Shown: positions 7,324 through 13,618 of the stretch, piece after piece
How the letters are laid out: each line of letters starts with the position of its first letter
How positions within the stretch are numbered: the first letter of the stretch is position 1
Source: Clostridiales bacterium DTU092
Lineage (GTDB): Bacteria > Bacillota > Clostridia > Caldicoprobacterales > Caldicoprobacteraceae
DNA: 13,618 bases
Assembly (NCBI GenBank): GCA_001513505.1
Contig: LFTM01000083.1
Coordinates: 1-13,618, forward strand
Direction: 5' to 3'
Notes under the pieces: model-generated
What the model was told of the DNA's origin: nothing
Seen by the model: the letters and a program-made list of their open reading frames with translations, nothing else
The model's database searches: none
Program-made: the position numbers and the translations under genes

Positions 7324-7578
7324 ACACTGGAACCGGTCAATGGCAGTGAAAGGAAAAAGTACCTGAATGGATGTATCAGAGAGGGAATACCTTGGCTGGA
7401 AGTATTCCTTACGGAAATTCAGGGAAGGACATCCTTGAGCCGGTCTGCTGAAGGGAAGTAGGCAGATCCGCAACCCGGCGTTATGGGAAGAGTGGGAGAA
7501 AAGCAATTCTCCAATAAGGGTGGTACCACGGGCAGATAAACCTCTCGTCCCTTTATATTTAAGGGTCTGAGAGGTTTT
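7324..7578 (+). promoter_or_regulatory. T-box riboswitch leader of the hisS-aspS operon
   Basis: The conserved T-box element AAGGGTGGTACCACGGG is at 7516-7532. Stem I can be traced: GGC 7342-7344 with GCC 7439-7441; a kink-turn of AGUGA 7345-7349 opposite GA 7437-7438; AAGG 7350-7353 with CCUU 7433-7436; the specifier loop AAAAAGUA 7354-7361 opposite GAAGGACAU 7424-7432; CCUGAAU 7362-7368 with AUUCAGG 7417-7423; then AGAGAG and a distal hairpin (GGAATAC 7384-7390 with GTATTCC 7402-7408). A small stem II (near 7441-7470) and stem III (GGAGAA 7495-7500 with TTCTCC 7507-7512) follow. Uncharged tRNA should bind the specifier with its anticodon and UGGU (7521-7524) with its 3' end, favouring the antiterminator and read-through into hisS. 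The specifier loop holds GAC (Asp, 7428-7430) overlapping CAU (His, 7430-7432). Confidence 0.95.
7538..7578 (+). terminator. T-box-controlled terminator before hisS
   Basis: AAACCTCTC (7538-7546) pairs with GAGAGGTTT (7569-7577), with an inner CCCTT/AAGGG pairing (7549-7553 with 7561-7565) and a short T-run. The same CCCTT can instead pair with the AAGGG of the T-box (7516-7520). That is the antiterminator alternative. Confidence 0.9.
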
Positions 7579-7604
7579 AATATTAGTAAGGAGGATATTG
7601 TGAT

Positions 7605-8870
7605 ATGATAGCAAAAGCTCCCAGAGGCACGAAAGATGTTTTACCATACGAATCTTATAAATGGCATTATATTGAAGATGCCGTAAGAGAGATTACACGT
7701 TTATTTGATTATAAAGAGATCCGTACCCCTACTTTTGAACATACCGAGCTGTTTGAACGCGGTGTGGGTGAAACCACCGATGTTGTTCAAAAGGAGATGT
7801 ATACCTTTGAAGACAAAGGGGGAAGAAGCATAACATTAAAGCCGGAGGGTACGGCAGGAACTGTGCGTGCATATATAGAAGGCGGGCTCCATTCCCTTGC
7901 CCAGCCCATTAAAATGTACTATATAACCCCTGTTTTCCGGTATGAAAAACCGCAGACCGGACGCTTAAGAGAGCACCATCAGTTTGGAGTAGAGGTGTTT
8001 GGAGCCCCCCAGGCGTCCATAGATGCTGAGATCATAGCACTTGCTATGACGTTACTTGATAAACTCAATGTAAAAAACCTTGAACTTAATATCAACAGTA
8101 TTGGCTGTCCTGTATGCCGTCCTAAATACCATACTGTCCTTAAAGAGTATTTGGCCGAACACTTGAATGATATGTGTGACAATTGTAAGGAGCGCTTTGA
8201 AAGGAATCCTTTGCGTTCACTGGACTGCAAGGAAGAGAAGTGTAAAAAGGCAACGATGAATGCACCTGTTATGCTCGATTATCTCTGCGATGAATGTGAG
8301 CAGCATTTTGAGGAGCTGAAACAATATCTTGAGGCTTCCAATATTCCTTTTAAAGTGAACCCAATGATTGTCAGGGGTCTGGACTATTATACCAAAACGG
8401 TGTTTGAAATAATTTACAACGGTAACGGATCCGGGTTGACTGTATGCGGCGGAGGCAGGTATGACGGCCTGGTTGCGCTATGCGGCGGGCCAGATACACC
8501 CGGTGCGGGATTCGGTATGGGTCTGGAAAGGCTTATTATGGTTTTGGAAGAACAGGGTGCCATGATCTCCGAGCCCGACAGGTTACAGGTTATGTTTATA
8601 ACCAGAGGTGAGGAGGCCAGATATAAAGCCTTTCAAATGATCAGCAGTTTACGGCAGGAAGGCATCCCGGCTGACATGGATCATTTAGGCAGAAGCATAA
8701 GGGCACAGTTTAAATACGCTGACAAACTGAATGTACCTTATGTGTGCATTCTCGGCCAGGATGAAATTGAAAAAGATCAGATTAAGATAAGGGATATGGA
8801 AACGGGTAAGGAAACGGATATTCCTATGGACCAGCTGGTCTACTGTTTGAAGGAGATGCTGGAACAGTAG
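7605..8870 (+). CDS. hisS: Histidyl-tRNA synthetase
   Basis: A 421-residue class II synthetase that charges tRNA-His; normal length. The start MIAKAPRGTKDVLP is typical. Motif 2 is near FRYEKPQTGRLREHHQFG (from about residue 111), and the histidine-specific motifs RGLDYYTKT (Arg257 onward) and CGGGRYDGL (281-289) are intact. Motif 3 is GFGMGLERL. The C-terminal anticodon-binding domain includes LGRSIRAQFKYADK. The middle carries four cysteine pairs (168/171, 191/194, 208/213, 228/231), which may bind zinc. AAGGAGG (7588-7594) lies ten bases before ATG 7605. It is the first gene behind the T-box and is followed by aspS 43 bases later, so it should be induced when its tRNA is uncharged. Confidence 0.97.
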   Translation: MIAKAPRGTKDVLPYESYKWHYIEDAVREITRLFDYKEIRTPTFEHTELFERGVGETTDVVQKEMYTFEDKGGRSITLKPEGTAGTVRAYIEGGLHSLAQPIKMYYITPVFRYEKPQTGRLREHHQFGVEVFGAPQASIDAEIIALAMTLLDKLNVKNLELNINSIGCPVCRPKYHTVLKEYLAEHLNDMCDNCKERFERNPLRSLDCKEEKCKKATMNAPVMLDYLCDECEQHFEELKQYLEASNIPFKVNPMIVRGLDYYTKTVFEIIYNGNGSGLTVCGGGRYDGLVALCGGPDTPGAGFGMGLERLIMVLEEQGAMISEPDRLQVMFITRGEEARYKAFQMISSLRQEGIPADMDHLGRSIRAQFKYADKLNVPYVCILGQDEIEKDQIKIRDMETGKETDIPMDQLVYCLKEMLEQ

Positions 8871-8913
8871 TAATAACAGATAAATCAATAATATGAAATG
8901 GAGGAATTAAACA

Positions 8914-10695
8914 ATGGCAGAATTAATGGGTGATTGGAAAAGAACACATATGTGCGGAACTTTAAATAAAGATCATATTAATAAAGAAGTTACACTGATG
9001 GGCTGGGCTCACAGGCGTCGGGATCTTGGAGGGTTAATATTTATTGATTTGAGGGACAGGACCGGAATAGTACAGGTTGTATTTGACGAGAAGAACTGCG
9101 GTGAATTTTTTAAAAAGGCTGAAACAGTACGCTCAGAATATGTTATTGCTGTCAAAGGGACAATAGTGAAACGGGATCCTGAAACCGTAAACCCCAAAAT
9201 AGCAACCGGTGAGATAGAGGTGTCGGCAAAACAGCTTAAAGTACTGTCGGCATCCGCCACACCTCCATTTAGCATTGAAGATAATACAAATGTATCCGAA
9301 TTTGTAAGGTTAAAATACCGTTATCTCGACTTAAGACGGCCTGAAATGCAAAGAAATATAATACTTCGTCACAAGATTGTCAAGACTGTACGTGACTTTT
9401 TAGATTCTAAAGGGTTTTATGAAATCGAAACTCCTATGCTTACCAGAAGCACGCCTGAAGGTGCCAGGGACTACCTGGTTCCAAGCAGAGTAAATCCCGG
9501 CAGGTTCTATGCTCTGCCTCAGTCGCCTCAGCTGTTTAAACAGCTTCTTATGCTGTCGGGATACGATCGATATTTTCAGATCACCAGATGCTTCAGAGAT
9601 GAAGATTTAAGGGCAGACCGGCAGCCCGAATTTACACAGATAGATATCGAAATGTCTTTTGTTGATGTTGAGGACGTTATATCGTTAAACGAAATGCTGC
9701 TGGCAGATATTTTTAAGAAAACTCTGGATGTGGATATCCCTCTTCCGTTTCCTCGACTCACCTACAGGGAAGCTATGGAAAGGTACGGGTCTGACAAGCC
9801 CGATACAAGATTCGGACTGGAAATAAAGGATGTATCCGATATTGTTTCGGGCTGCGACTTTAAGGTTTTTGCAACCGCTATAGAAAAAGGCGGAAGTGTA
9901 AGAGGTATAAATGCAAAAGAGTGTGCTGTTAAGTTTTCAAGGCGCGAAATTGATTCGCTTGTGGACTTTGTAAAAAATTATGATGCAAAGGGTCTGGCAT
10001 GGATTGCAGTTGAAGAAGAAGGATTAAAATCCCCGATTACCAAGTTCTTTACCCAGGAACAGATGGATCTCATACTGGAACGTTTACAGGCTGAAACAGG
10101 TGATCTGCTTCTGTTTGTAGCCGATAATGATGATGTGGTATTTCATGCCCTTGGTCAGCTGCGTCTTGAACTGGCCCGGCGTTTAGACCTGATAGACAGC
10201 AATAAGTACAATTTCCTTTGGGTCACTGAGTTCCCATTACTTGAATTCGATGACGAGGAAAAACGTTTTGTGGCAGTGCATCATCCCTTTACTTCTCCAA
10301 TGGATGAGGATATCGAATTGCTTGATACCGATCCCGGCAGAGCAAGAGCCAAGGCATATGACGTTGTGTTAAACGGTGTTGAGCTTGGCTCCGGAAGCAT
10401 CAGAATACACGCAGCTGAGCTGCAGGAAAAGATGCTTGATGTATTGGGTTTTTCCCATGAGGAAGCCTGGCAGAGATTTGGTTTCCTGCTGGAAGCTTTT
10501 AAATACGGAACCCCGCCTCACGGTGGTTTTGCATACGGTCTGGATCGGTTGGTAATGCTGATACTGGGTCGGGATACCATCAGGGATGTCATAGCATTTC
10601 CCAAAATGCAGAATGCATCGGATCCGCTGACCGGTGCACCTTCAGAAGTGGAGGCTAAACAGCTTAGAGAGCTTCACATCCGGGTGGATATCTAA
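8914..10695 (+). CDS. aspS: Aspartyl-tRNA synthetase
   Basis: A 593-residue bacterial-type class II synthetase for tRNA-Asp. The N-terminal OB-fold anticodon-binding domain covers about residues 15-105 (GWAHRRRDLGGLIFIDLRD). Motif 2 includes FRDEDLRADRQPEF from Phe227. The bacterial GAD insertion fills about 300-420, and GVELGSGSIRIH is followed by motif 3 at GLDRL (542-546). Length is normal for the long bacterial form. I cannot tell from sequence alone whether it is strict for tRNA-Asp or also charges tRNA-Asn. GGAGG (8900-8904) lies nine bases before ATG 8914. It shares the T-box transcript with hisS. Confidence 0.97.
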   Translation: MAELMGDWKRTHMCGTLNKDHINKEVTLMGWAHRRRDLGGLIFIDLRDRTGIVQVVFDEKNCGEFFKKAETVRSEYVIAVKGTIVKRDPETVNPKIATGEIEVSAKQLKVLSASATPPFSIEDNTNVSEFVRLKYRYLDLRRPEMQRNIILRHKIVKTVRDFLDSKGFYEIETPMLTRSTPEGARDYLVPSRVNPGRFYALPQSPQLFKQLLMLSGYDRYFQITRCFRDEDLRADRQPEFTQIDIEMSFVDVEDVISLNEMLLADIFKKTLDVDIPLPFPRLTYREAMERYGSDKPDTRFGLEIKDVSDIVSGCDFKVFATAIEKGGSVRGINAKECAVKFSRREIDSLVDFVKNYDAKGLAWIAVEEEGLKSPITKFFTQEQMDLILERLQAETGDLLLFVADNDDVVFHALGQLRLELARRLDLIDSNKYNFLWVTEFPLLEFDDEEKRFVAVHHPFTSPMDEDIELLDTDPGRARAKAYDVVLNGVELGSGSIRIHAAELQEKMLDVLGFSHEEAWQRFGFLLEAFKYGTPPHGGFAYGLDRLVMLILGRDTIRDVIAFPKMQNASDPLTGAPSEVEAKQLRELHIRVDI

Positions 10696-10767
10696 AACAG
10701 ACTTTCCTGGGAAGATGTTTAATAAATGTAAAAATGGTTAAATATAATGGTGACGCGGGTGAAAAAT

Positions 10768-11511
10768 ATGCAGCATGCTTTTACCAGAACTGAATGGCTT
10801 ATAGGTAAACAGGCGCTTGAAAAATTAAGTCAGAGTACCGTTGCAGTGTTTGGAATAGGAGGAGTTGGCAGTTTTGCCGCTGAAGCCCTGGCCAGGAGCG
10901 GAATAGGTACTTTGGTACTGATTGATTATGATTTGGTCTCCATTACCAACCTTAACCGTCAGATTCATGCAGATATGACTACTATAGGTAAACCAAAGGT
11001 TGAAGTAATGAAGCAGAGGATTTTAAATATTAACCCCGGTATAAATGTTATATGCCATGCAGAATTTTACAGGCCTGAAACAGCTAATAAACTAATTATT
11101 GATGATTACGATTACGTTGTAGATGCAATTGATACAATTGCATCAAAGATTGACCTGGTTGTTACATGCAAGACCAAAGGTATACCTGTAATATCCAGCA
11201 TGGGTGCCGGAAACAAGATGGATCCAACCGCTTTCAGAGTTGGAGATATATATGAAACTTCTGTTGATCCTATAGCCAAGATTATGCGGAGCAAGTTGAG
11301 GAAACTGGGGATTCAAAGTTTAAAGGTGGTTTTCTCCACTGAAATCCCAACTAAGCCTAAATATGCATCTGACGGCCCCGATTGTATTAATGGGGAAGGT
11401 TCCAAAAAACCTAAAAACCCTCCGGGAAGTATAGCATTTGTTCCGTCTGTAGCAGGACTTATTATGGCAGCAGAGGTAGTCAGGGATCTTATTGACTGGC
11501 CCGGCAACTAA
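10768..11511 (+). CDS. tcdA: tRNA threonylcarbamoyladenosine dehydratase (TcdA/YrvM, ThiF-like)
   Basis: A 247-residue E1-like, ATP-using enzyme that converts t6A at position 37 of ANN-decoding tRNAs to its cyclic form ct6A. The nucleotide-binding loop GIGGVG spans residues 29-34, followed by AAEALARSG, IDYDLVSITNLNRQ and the DAIDT segment. A Cys in PDCINGEG (Cys206) lies where family members have a conserved Cys loop. The C-terminus has a hydrophobic helix (SIAFVPSVAGLIMAAE). ATG 10768 is preferred: it is preceded by GGGTGA (10757-10762) and gives the family-like start MQHAFTRTEWLIGK. An in-frame ATG at 10747 would add seven residues but has no ribosome site. It follows aspS, as yrvM does in Bacillus, and tRNA-modifying work fits the operon. 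Confidence 0.93.
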   Translation: MQHAFTRTEWLIGKQALEKLSQSTVAVFGIGGVGSFAAEALARSGIGTLVLIDYDLVSITNLNRQIHADMTTIGKPKVEVMKQRILNINPGINVICHAEFYRPETANKLIIDDYDYVVDAIDTIASKIDLVVTCKTKGIPVISSMGAGNKMDPTAFRVGDIYETSVDPIAKIMRSKLRKLGIQSLKVVFSTEIPTKPKYASDGPDCINGEGSKKPKNPPGSIAFVPSVAGLIMAAEVVRDLIDWPGN

Positions 11512-11516
11512 TTATA

Positions 11517-11533
11517 AAGGAGATGGTGTTTTG
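11517..11533 (+). promoter_or_regulatory. Ribosome site selecting the TTG start of the RseC-like gene
   Basis: AAGGAG at 11517-11522 lies eight bases before TTG 11531. The ATG at 11523 is out of frame and stops at once. The in-frame ATG at 11492 is inside the tcdA coding end and has no ribosome site. Confidence 0.75.
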
Positions 11534-11980
11534 AAAGAAACAGGAAAAGTAGTAAGTGTAGAGGGCCGTCAAGCTGTTGTTATGATTCAAAGAAGTCCGG
11601 CATGCGAAAAATGCGGAGCCTGCAAATTTGGCTACCGTTCAAACGAAATGCTGGTTACCATACCAAACCATCTGGGAGCAAAGCCCGGTGATCAGGTGGA
11701 GTTGAGCCTTGATTCATCCCAATTCATAAAGGCATCGGCCGTAATGTACTTAATTCCTCTTTTTGCTTTAGTTCTGGGGGTTGTAACAGGGTATATGACA
11801 GGTGATATTCTGGGGATTGAACGTCAACTATGCGGAGCCATAACGGGCATCGTTTTTACCGCACTATCGTTTGCTTTGATCCGGGCAATGGAACCGAGGT
11901 TGAAGAGAAGTAATCAATTTACGCCGCAAATGGTGTCTATATTAAATATAAATAAGGAGGAGAACGGAAATGGCAAGTAA
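11531..11980 (+). CDS. RseC/MucC family (SoxR-reducing-like) membrane protein with CxxCxxC
   Basis: A 149-residue protein from TTG 11531. The N-terminal 70 residues form a soluble beta-rich part with a cysteine cluster, Cys25-x2-Cys28-x2-Cys31 in ACEKCGACKFG. Two hydrophobic helices follow (about ASAVMYLIPLFALVLG and CGAITGIVFTALSFAL) and the tail is charged. This layout fits the RseC/MucC family, whose members take part in reducing SoxR or sit with the Rnf electron-transport complex in other bacteria. The cluster may hold an Fe-S centre or a redox thiol. The gene starts 19 bases after tcdA and overlaps trxA by 11 bases, so the two are translationally linked and a thiol-redox role is a reasonable inference. 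No SoxR or Rnf gene is in view. Confidence 0.82.
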   Translation: MKETGKVVSVEGRQAVVMIQRSPACEKCGACKFGYRSNEMLVTIPNHLGAKPGDQVELSLDSSQFIKASAVMYLIPLFALVLGVVTGYMTGDILGIERQLCGAITGIVFTALSFALIRAMEPRLKRSNQFTPQMVSILNINKEENGNGK

Positions 11981-12296
11981 AAATGTTATTGAACTGACCA
12001 TGGATAGTTTTGATAATGAAGTGTTAAATTCTGAACAACCTGTTTTAGTAGATTTTTGGGCGGCATGGTGTGGCCCGTGCAGGATGATTGCACCAATAAT
12101 CGATCAGATTGCAGATGAATACGTAGGAAAATTGAAAGTAGGTAAAGTAAATGTTGATGAACAAGGTCAACTGGCTGCAGAGTATGGGGTTATGAGCATT
12201 CCTACATTAGTGTTCTTTAAGAATGGTGAAGAGGTCCAACGGGTAGTAGGGGTACGTCCAAAACCTGAGCTGGATAAAATTATTCAAAATCTGTAG
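11970..12296 (+). CDS. trxA: Thioredoxin
   Basis: A 108-residue thioredoxin, normal length. The active site WCGPC is at 33-37 (Cys34, Cys37), within LVDFWAAWCGPC. The later cis-proline (SIPTLVFFKNG) and the DEQGQLAAEYGV segment are typical. It reduces disulfides in cytoplasmic proteins such as ribonucleotide reductase and peroxiredoxins, using electrons from a thioredoxin reductase that is not in this window. AAGGAGG (11954-11960), inside the end of the upstream gene, lies nine bases before ATG 11970. It is the last gene before a terminator. Confidence 0.97.
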   Translation: MASKNVIELTMDSFDNEVLNSEQPVLVDFWAAWCGPCRMIAPIIDQIADEYVGKLKVGKVNVDEQGQLAAEYGVMSIPTLVFFKNGEEVQRVVGVRPKPELDKIIQNL

Positions 12297-12314
12297 TGTT
12301 ATTCGATAACTTCA

Positions 12315-12344
12315 AAAAAGATCGGTTTTTACCGGTCTTTTTTT
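12315..12344 (+). terminator. Rho-independent terminator after trxA
   Basis: AAGATCGGT (12318-12326) pairs with ACCGGTCTT (12331-12339), with one G-U pair and a TTTT loop, followed by a run of T residues to 12344. It ends the hisS-to-trxA operon. Confidence 0.92.
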
Positions 12345-12417
12345 ATTAATAAAAATAGTGGTACCTTAACTATAAGAAATTACTGAACCGGTTTATAATA
12401 AGTTTTTTTAAAATTCC

Positions 12418-12446
12418 TTGTAAATTTTAGATAATGTCATTATAAT
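12418..12446 (+). promoter_or_regulatory. Probable glyA promoter
   Basis: TTGTAA (12418-12423), a 17-base spacer and a perfect TATAAT (12441-12446) lie between the trxA terminator and glyA. The start point should be near 12453, leaving a leader of about 50 bases. Nothing resembling a riboswitch fits in so short a leader. Confidence 0.75.
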
Positions 12447-12488
12447 GAATATAAATTTTAGCGTCAGATTCTAATTTGATAAGTATAT

Positions 12489-12506
12489 GGGAGGAATATG
12501 GATATG
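12489..12506 (+). promoter_or_regulatory. Ribosome site choosing between two glyA ATG codons
   Basis: GGGAGG (12489-12494) is three bases from the ATG at 12498 and nine from the in-frame ATG at 12504. The second spacing is normal, so 12504 is preferred. Confidence 0.6.
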
Positions 12507-13618
12507 ATTGATTTGAAAGAAATTTACCGTGCAGATCCAGAAGTGGCCCAGGCGATAGAAGATGAACTGAAACGTCAGCAGAATCACCTGGAGCTTATAG
12601 CATCCGAGAATTTTGTCAGTTTACCTGTAATGGCTGCCATGGGGACACATTTGACAAATAAATATGCCGAAGGGTATCCCGGCCGCCGTTATTACGGTGG
12701 ATGCGAATATGTTGATATTGTAGAAAATATTGCCATCGAAAGAGCGAAAGAAATCTACCAGGCTGAGCACGCAAATGTCCAGGCCCATTCCGGTGCCCAG
12801 GCCAACATGGCAGTATATTTCTCAGTGCTGAACCCGGGAGACACAATAATGGGAATGAACCTTGCCCATGGAGGCCATTTAACACATGGTAGCCCCGTGA
12901 ATTTTTCCGGCAAGCACTATAAAATCGTTTCCTACGGGGTCAATGTTGAGACGGGATACATTGATTATGATGAAGTCAGACAATTAGCACGTGAGTTTAA
13001 GCCCAAAATGATCGTTGCCGGAGCCAGTGCATACCCAAGAATTATAGATTTTGAGATTTTCAGAGATATTGCTGATGAGGCAGGAGCATACCTTATGGTT
13101 GATATGGCACACATAGCAGGACTTGTAGCTGCAGGCCTGCATCCCAATCCGGTGCCCTATGCTGATTTTGTTACTACAACCACTCATAAAACTTTAAGAG
13201 GGCCCAGAGGCGGAATGATATTATGCAAGGAAAAATATGCAAAAACAATTGACAGAGCTATTTTTCCGGGAACCCAGGGCGGGCCTCTGATGCATGTTAT
13301 TGCTGCCAAAGCTGTATGTCTTGGAGAAGCTTTAAAACCTGAATTTAAAGAATATCAGCAGAGGATTGTGAAGAATGCCAAGGCACTGGCGCAGGGGCTG
13401 ATAGATGAGGGATTTAATCTCGTTTCAGGAGGTACCGACAATCACCTAATGCTGGTTGATTTGAGAAACAAAGGTGTTACCGGCAGAGAAGCTGAGAAAA
13501 ATCTGGATAAGGTAAGGATTACCGTAAATAAAAATGCAATTCCCAACGATCCGGAAAGCCCGTTTGTCACCAGCGGAATACGAATCGGTACACCGGCTGT
13601 TACAACCCGGGGAATGGG
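12504..13618 (+). CDS. glyA: Serine hydroxymethyltransferase (3' end beyond the window)
   Basis: The frame is open from ATG 12504 to the window end, about 371 codons; the family is usually near 410-420 residues, so roughly 40 are missing. The enzyme converts serine and tetrahydrofolate to glycine and 5,10-methylene-tetrahydrofolate in the cytoplasm, using pyridoxal phosphate. Family text includes ELIASENFVS, YAEGYPGRRYYGG, a HSGAQAN segment and VDMAHIAGLVA. The cofactor lysine is Lys229 in TTTTHKTLRGPRGG, the same number as in the Escherichia coli enzyme. The fragment continues through the FPGTQGGP segment and SGIRIGTPAVTTRG. The gene has its own promoter and is separated from trxA by a terminator. 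Confidence 0.97.
   Translation, partial: MIDLKEIYRADPEVAQAIEDELKRQQNHLELIASENFVSLPVMAAMGTHLTNKYAEGYPGRRYYGGCEYVDIVENIAIERAKEIYQAEHANVQAHSGAQANMAVYFSVLNPGDTIMGMNLAHGGHLTHGSPVNFSGKHYKIVSYGVNVETGYIDYDEVRQLAREFKPKMIVAGASAYPRIIDFEIFRDIADEAGAYLMVDMAHIAGLVAAGLHPNPVPYADFVTTTTHKTLRGPRGGMILCKEKYAKTIDRAIFPGTQGGPLMHVIAAKAVCLGEALKPEFKEYQQRIVKNAKALAQGLIDEGFNLVSGGTDNHLMLVDLRNKGVTGREAEKNLDKVRITVNKNAIPNDPESPFVTSGIRIGTPAVTTRGM

Noticed and set aside
7427..7429. GGA (Gly) as the T-box specifier
   Set aside because: It sits directly after the loop-E-like GAA but makes no sense for a hisS-aspS operon. GAC or CAU in the same loop fit the downstream genes.
12386..12393. AACCGGTT palindrome upstream of the glyA promoter
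   Set aside because: Eight bases is too short to claim an operator. No second copy or known regulator site supports it.
12616..12885. Minus-strand frame inside glyA
   Set aside because: glyA is clearly coding on the plus strand through this stretch, and the frame has no initiation signal.
1..13618. CRISPR arrays, tRNA or rRNA genes, insertion sequences, phage genes
   Set aside because: No spaced direct repeats, cloverleaf, rRNA-like text, transposase or integrase was found on either strand by eye.

Overview
The window looks like the chromosome of a low-to-moderate GC, anaerobic member of the Clostridia (Firmicutes), perhaps near the Acetivibrio/Ruminiclostridium group. The reasons are strong GGAGG-type ribosome sites, several GTG and TTG starts, a T-box riboswitch, a HemZ-type radical-SAM protein and the gene order apt-rel-dtd-MBL-hemZ / hisS-aspS-tcdA. 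The genus is inference. Every gene I support is on the + strand.

Region 1 (1-5369) is a housekeeping run: the 3' end of apt, a bifunctional (p)ppGpp synthetase/hydrolase, D-aminoacyl-tRNA deacylase, a glyoxalase-II-like metallo-hydrolase and hemZ. It closes with a strong hairpin terminator.

Region 2 (5370-7259) holds one visibly AT-rich gene. Its product appears to be exported, with fibronectin-III-like segments and a C-terminal zinc metalloprotease domain of the anthrax lethal factor / Pro-Pro endopeptidase type (ATLF, M34-like). The whole catalytic set is present: HExxH, then a Tyr seven residues before the third zinc ligand, a Glu. This is the clearest accessory gene in the window.

Region 3 (7260-12344) starts with a consensus promoter and a full T-box leader, followed by hisS, aspS, tcdA, a CxxCxxC RseC-like membrane protein and trxA, then a terminator. 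The specifier loop contains GACAU, which overlaps an Asp codon (GAC) and a His codon (CAU). That matches the two synthetases encoded downstream and is the most interesting regulatory signal here.

Region 4 (12345-13618) has a promoter and the first roughly 371 codons of glyA, which runs off the window.

Functionally, most genes serve translation and its quality control: charging with His and Asp, removal of D-amino acids from tRNA, ct6A formation on tRNA and the stringent response. Alongside are purine salvage, thiol redox, one-carbon metabolism and one probable secreted protease. I saw no CRISPR array, rRNA, tRNA gene, insertion sequence or phage module.
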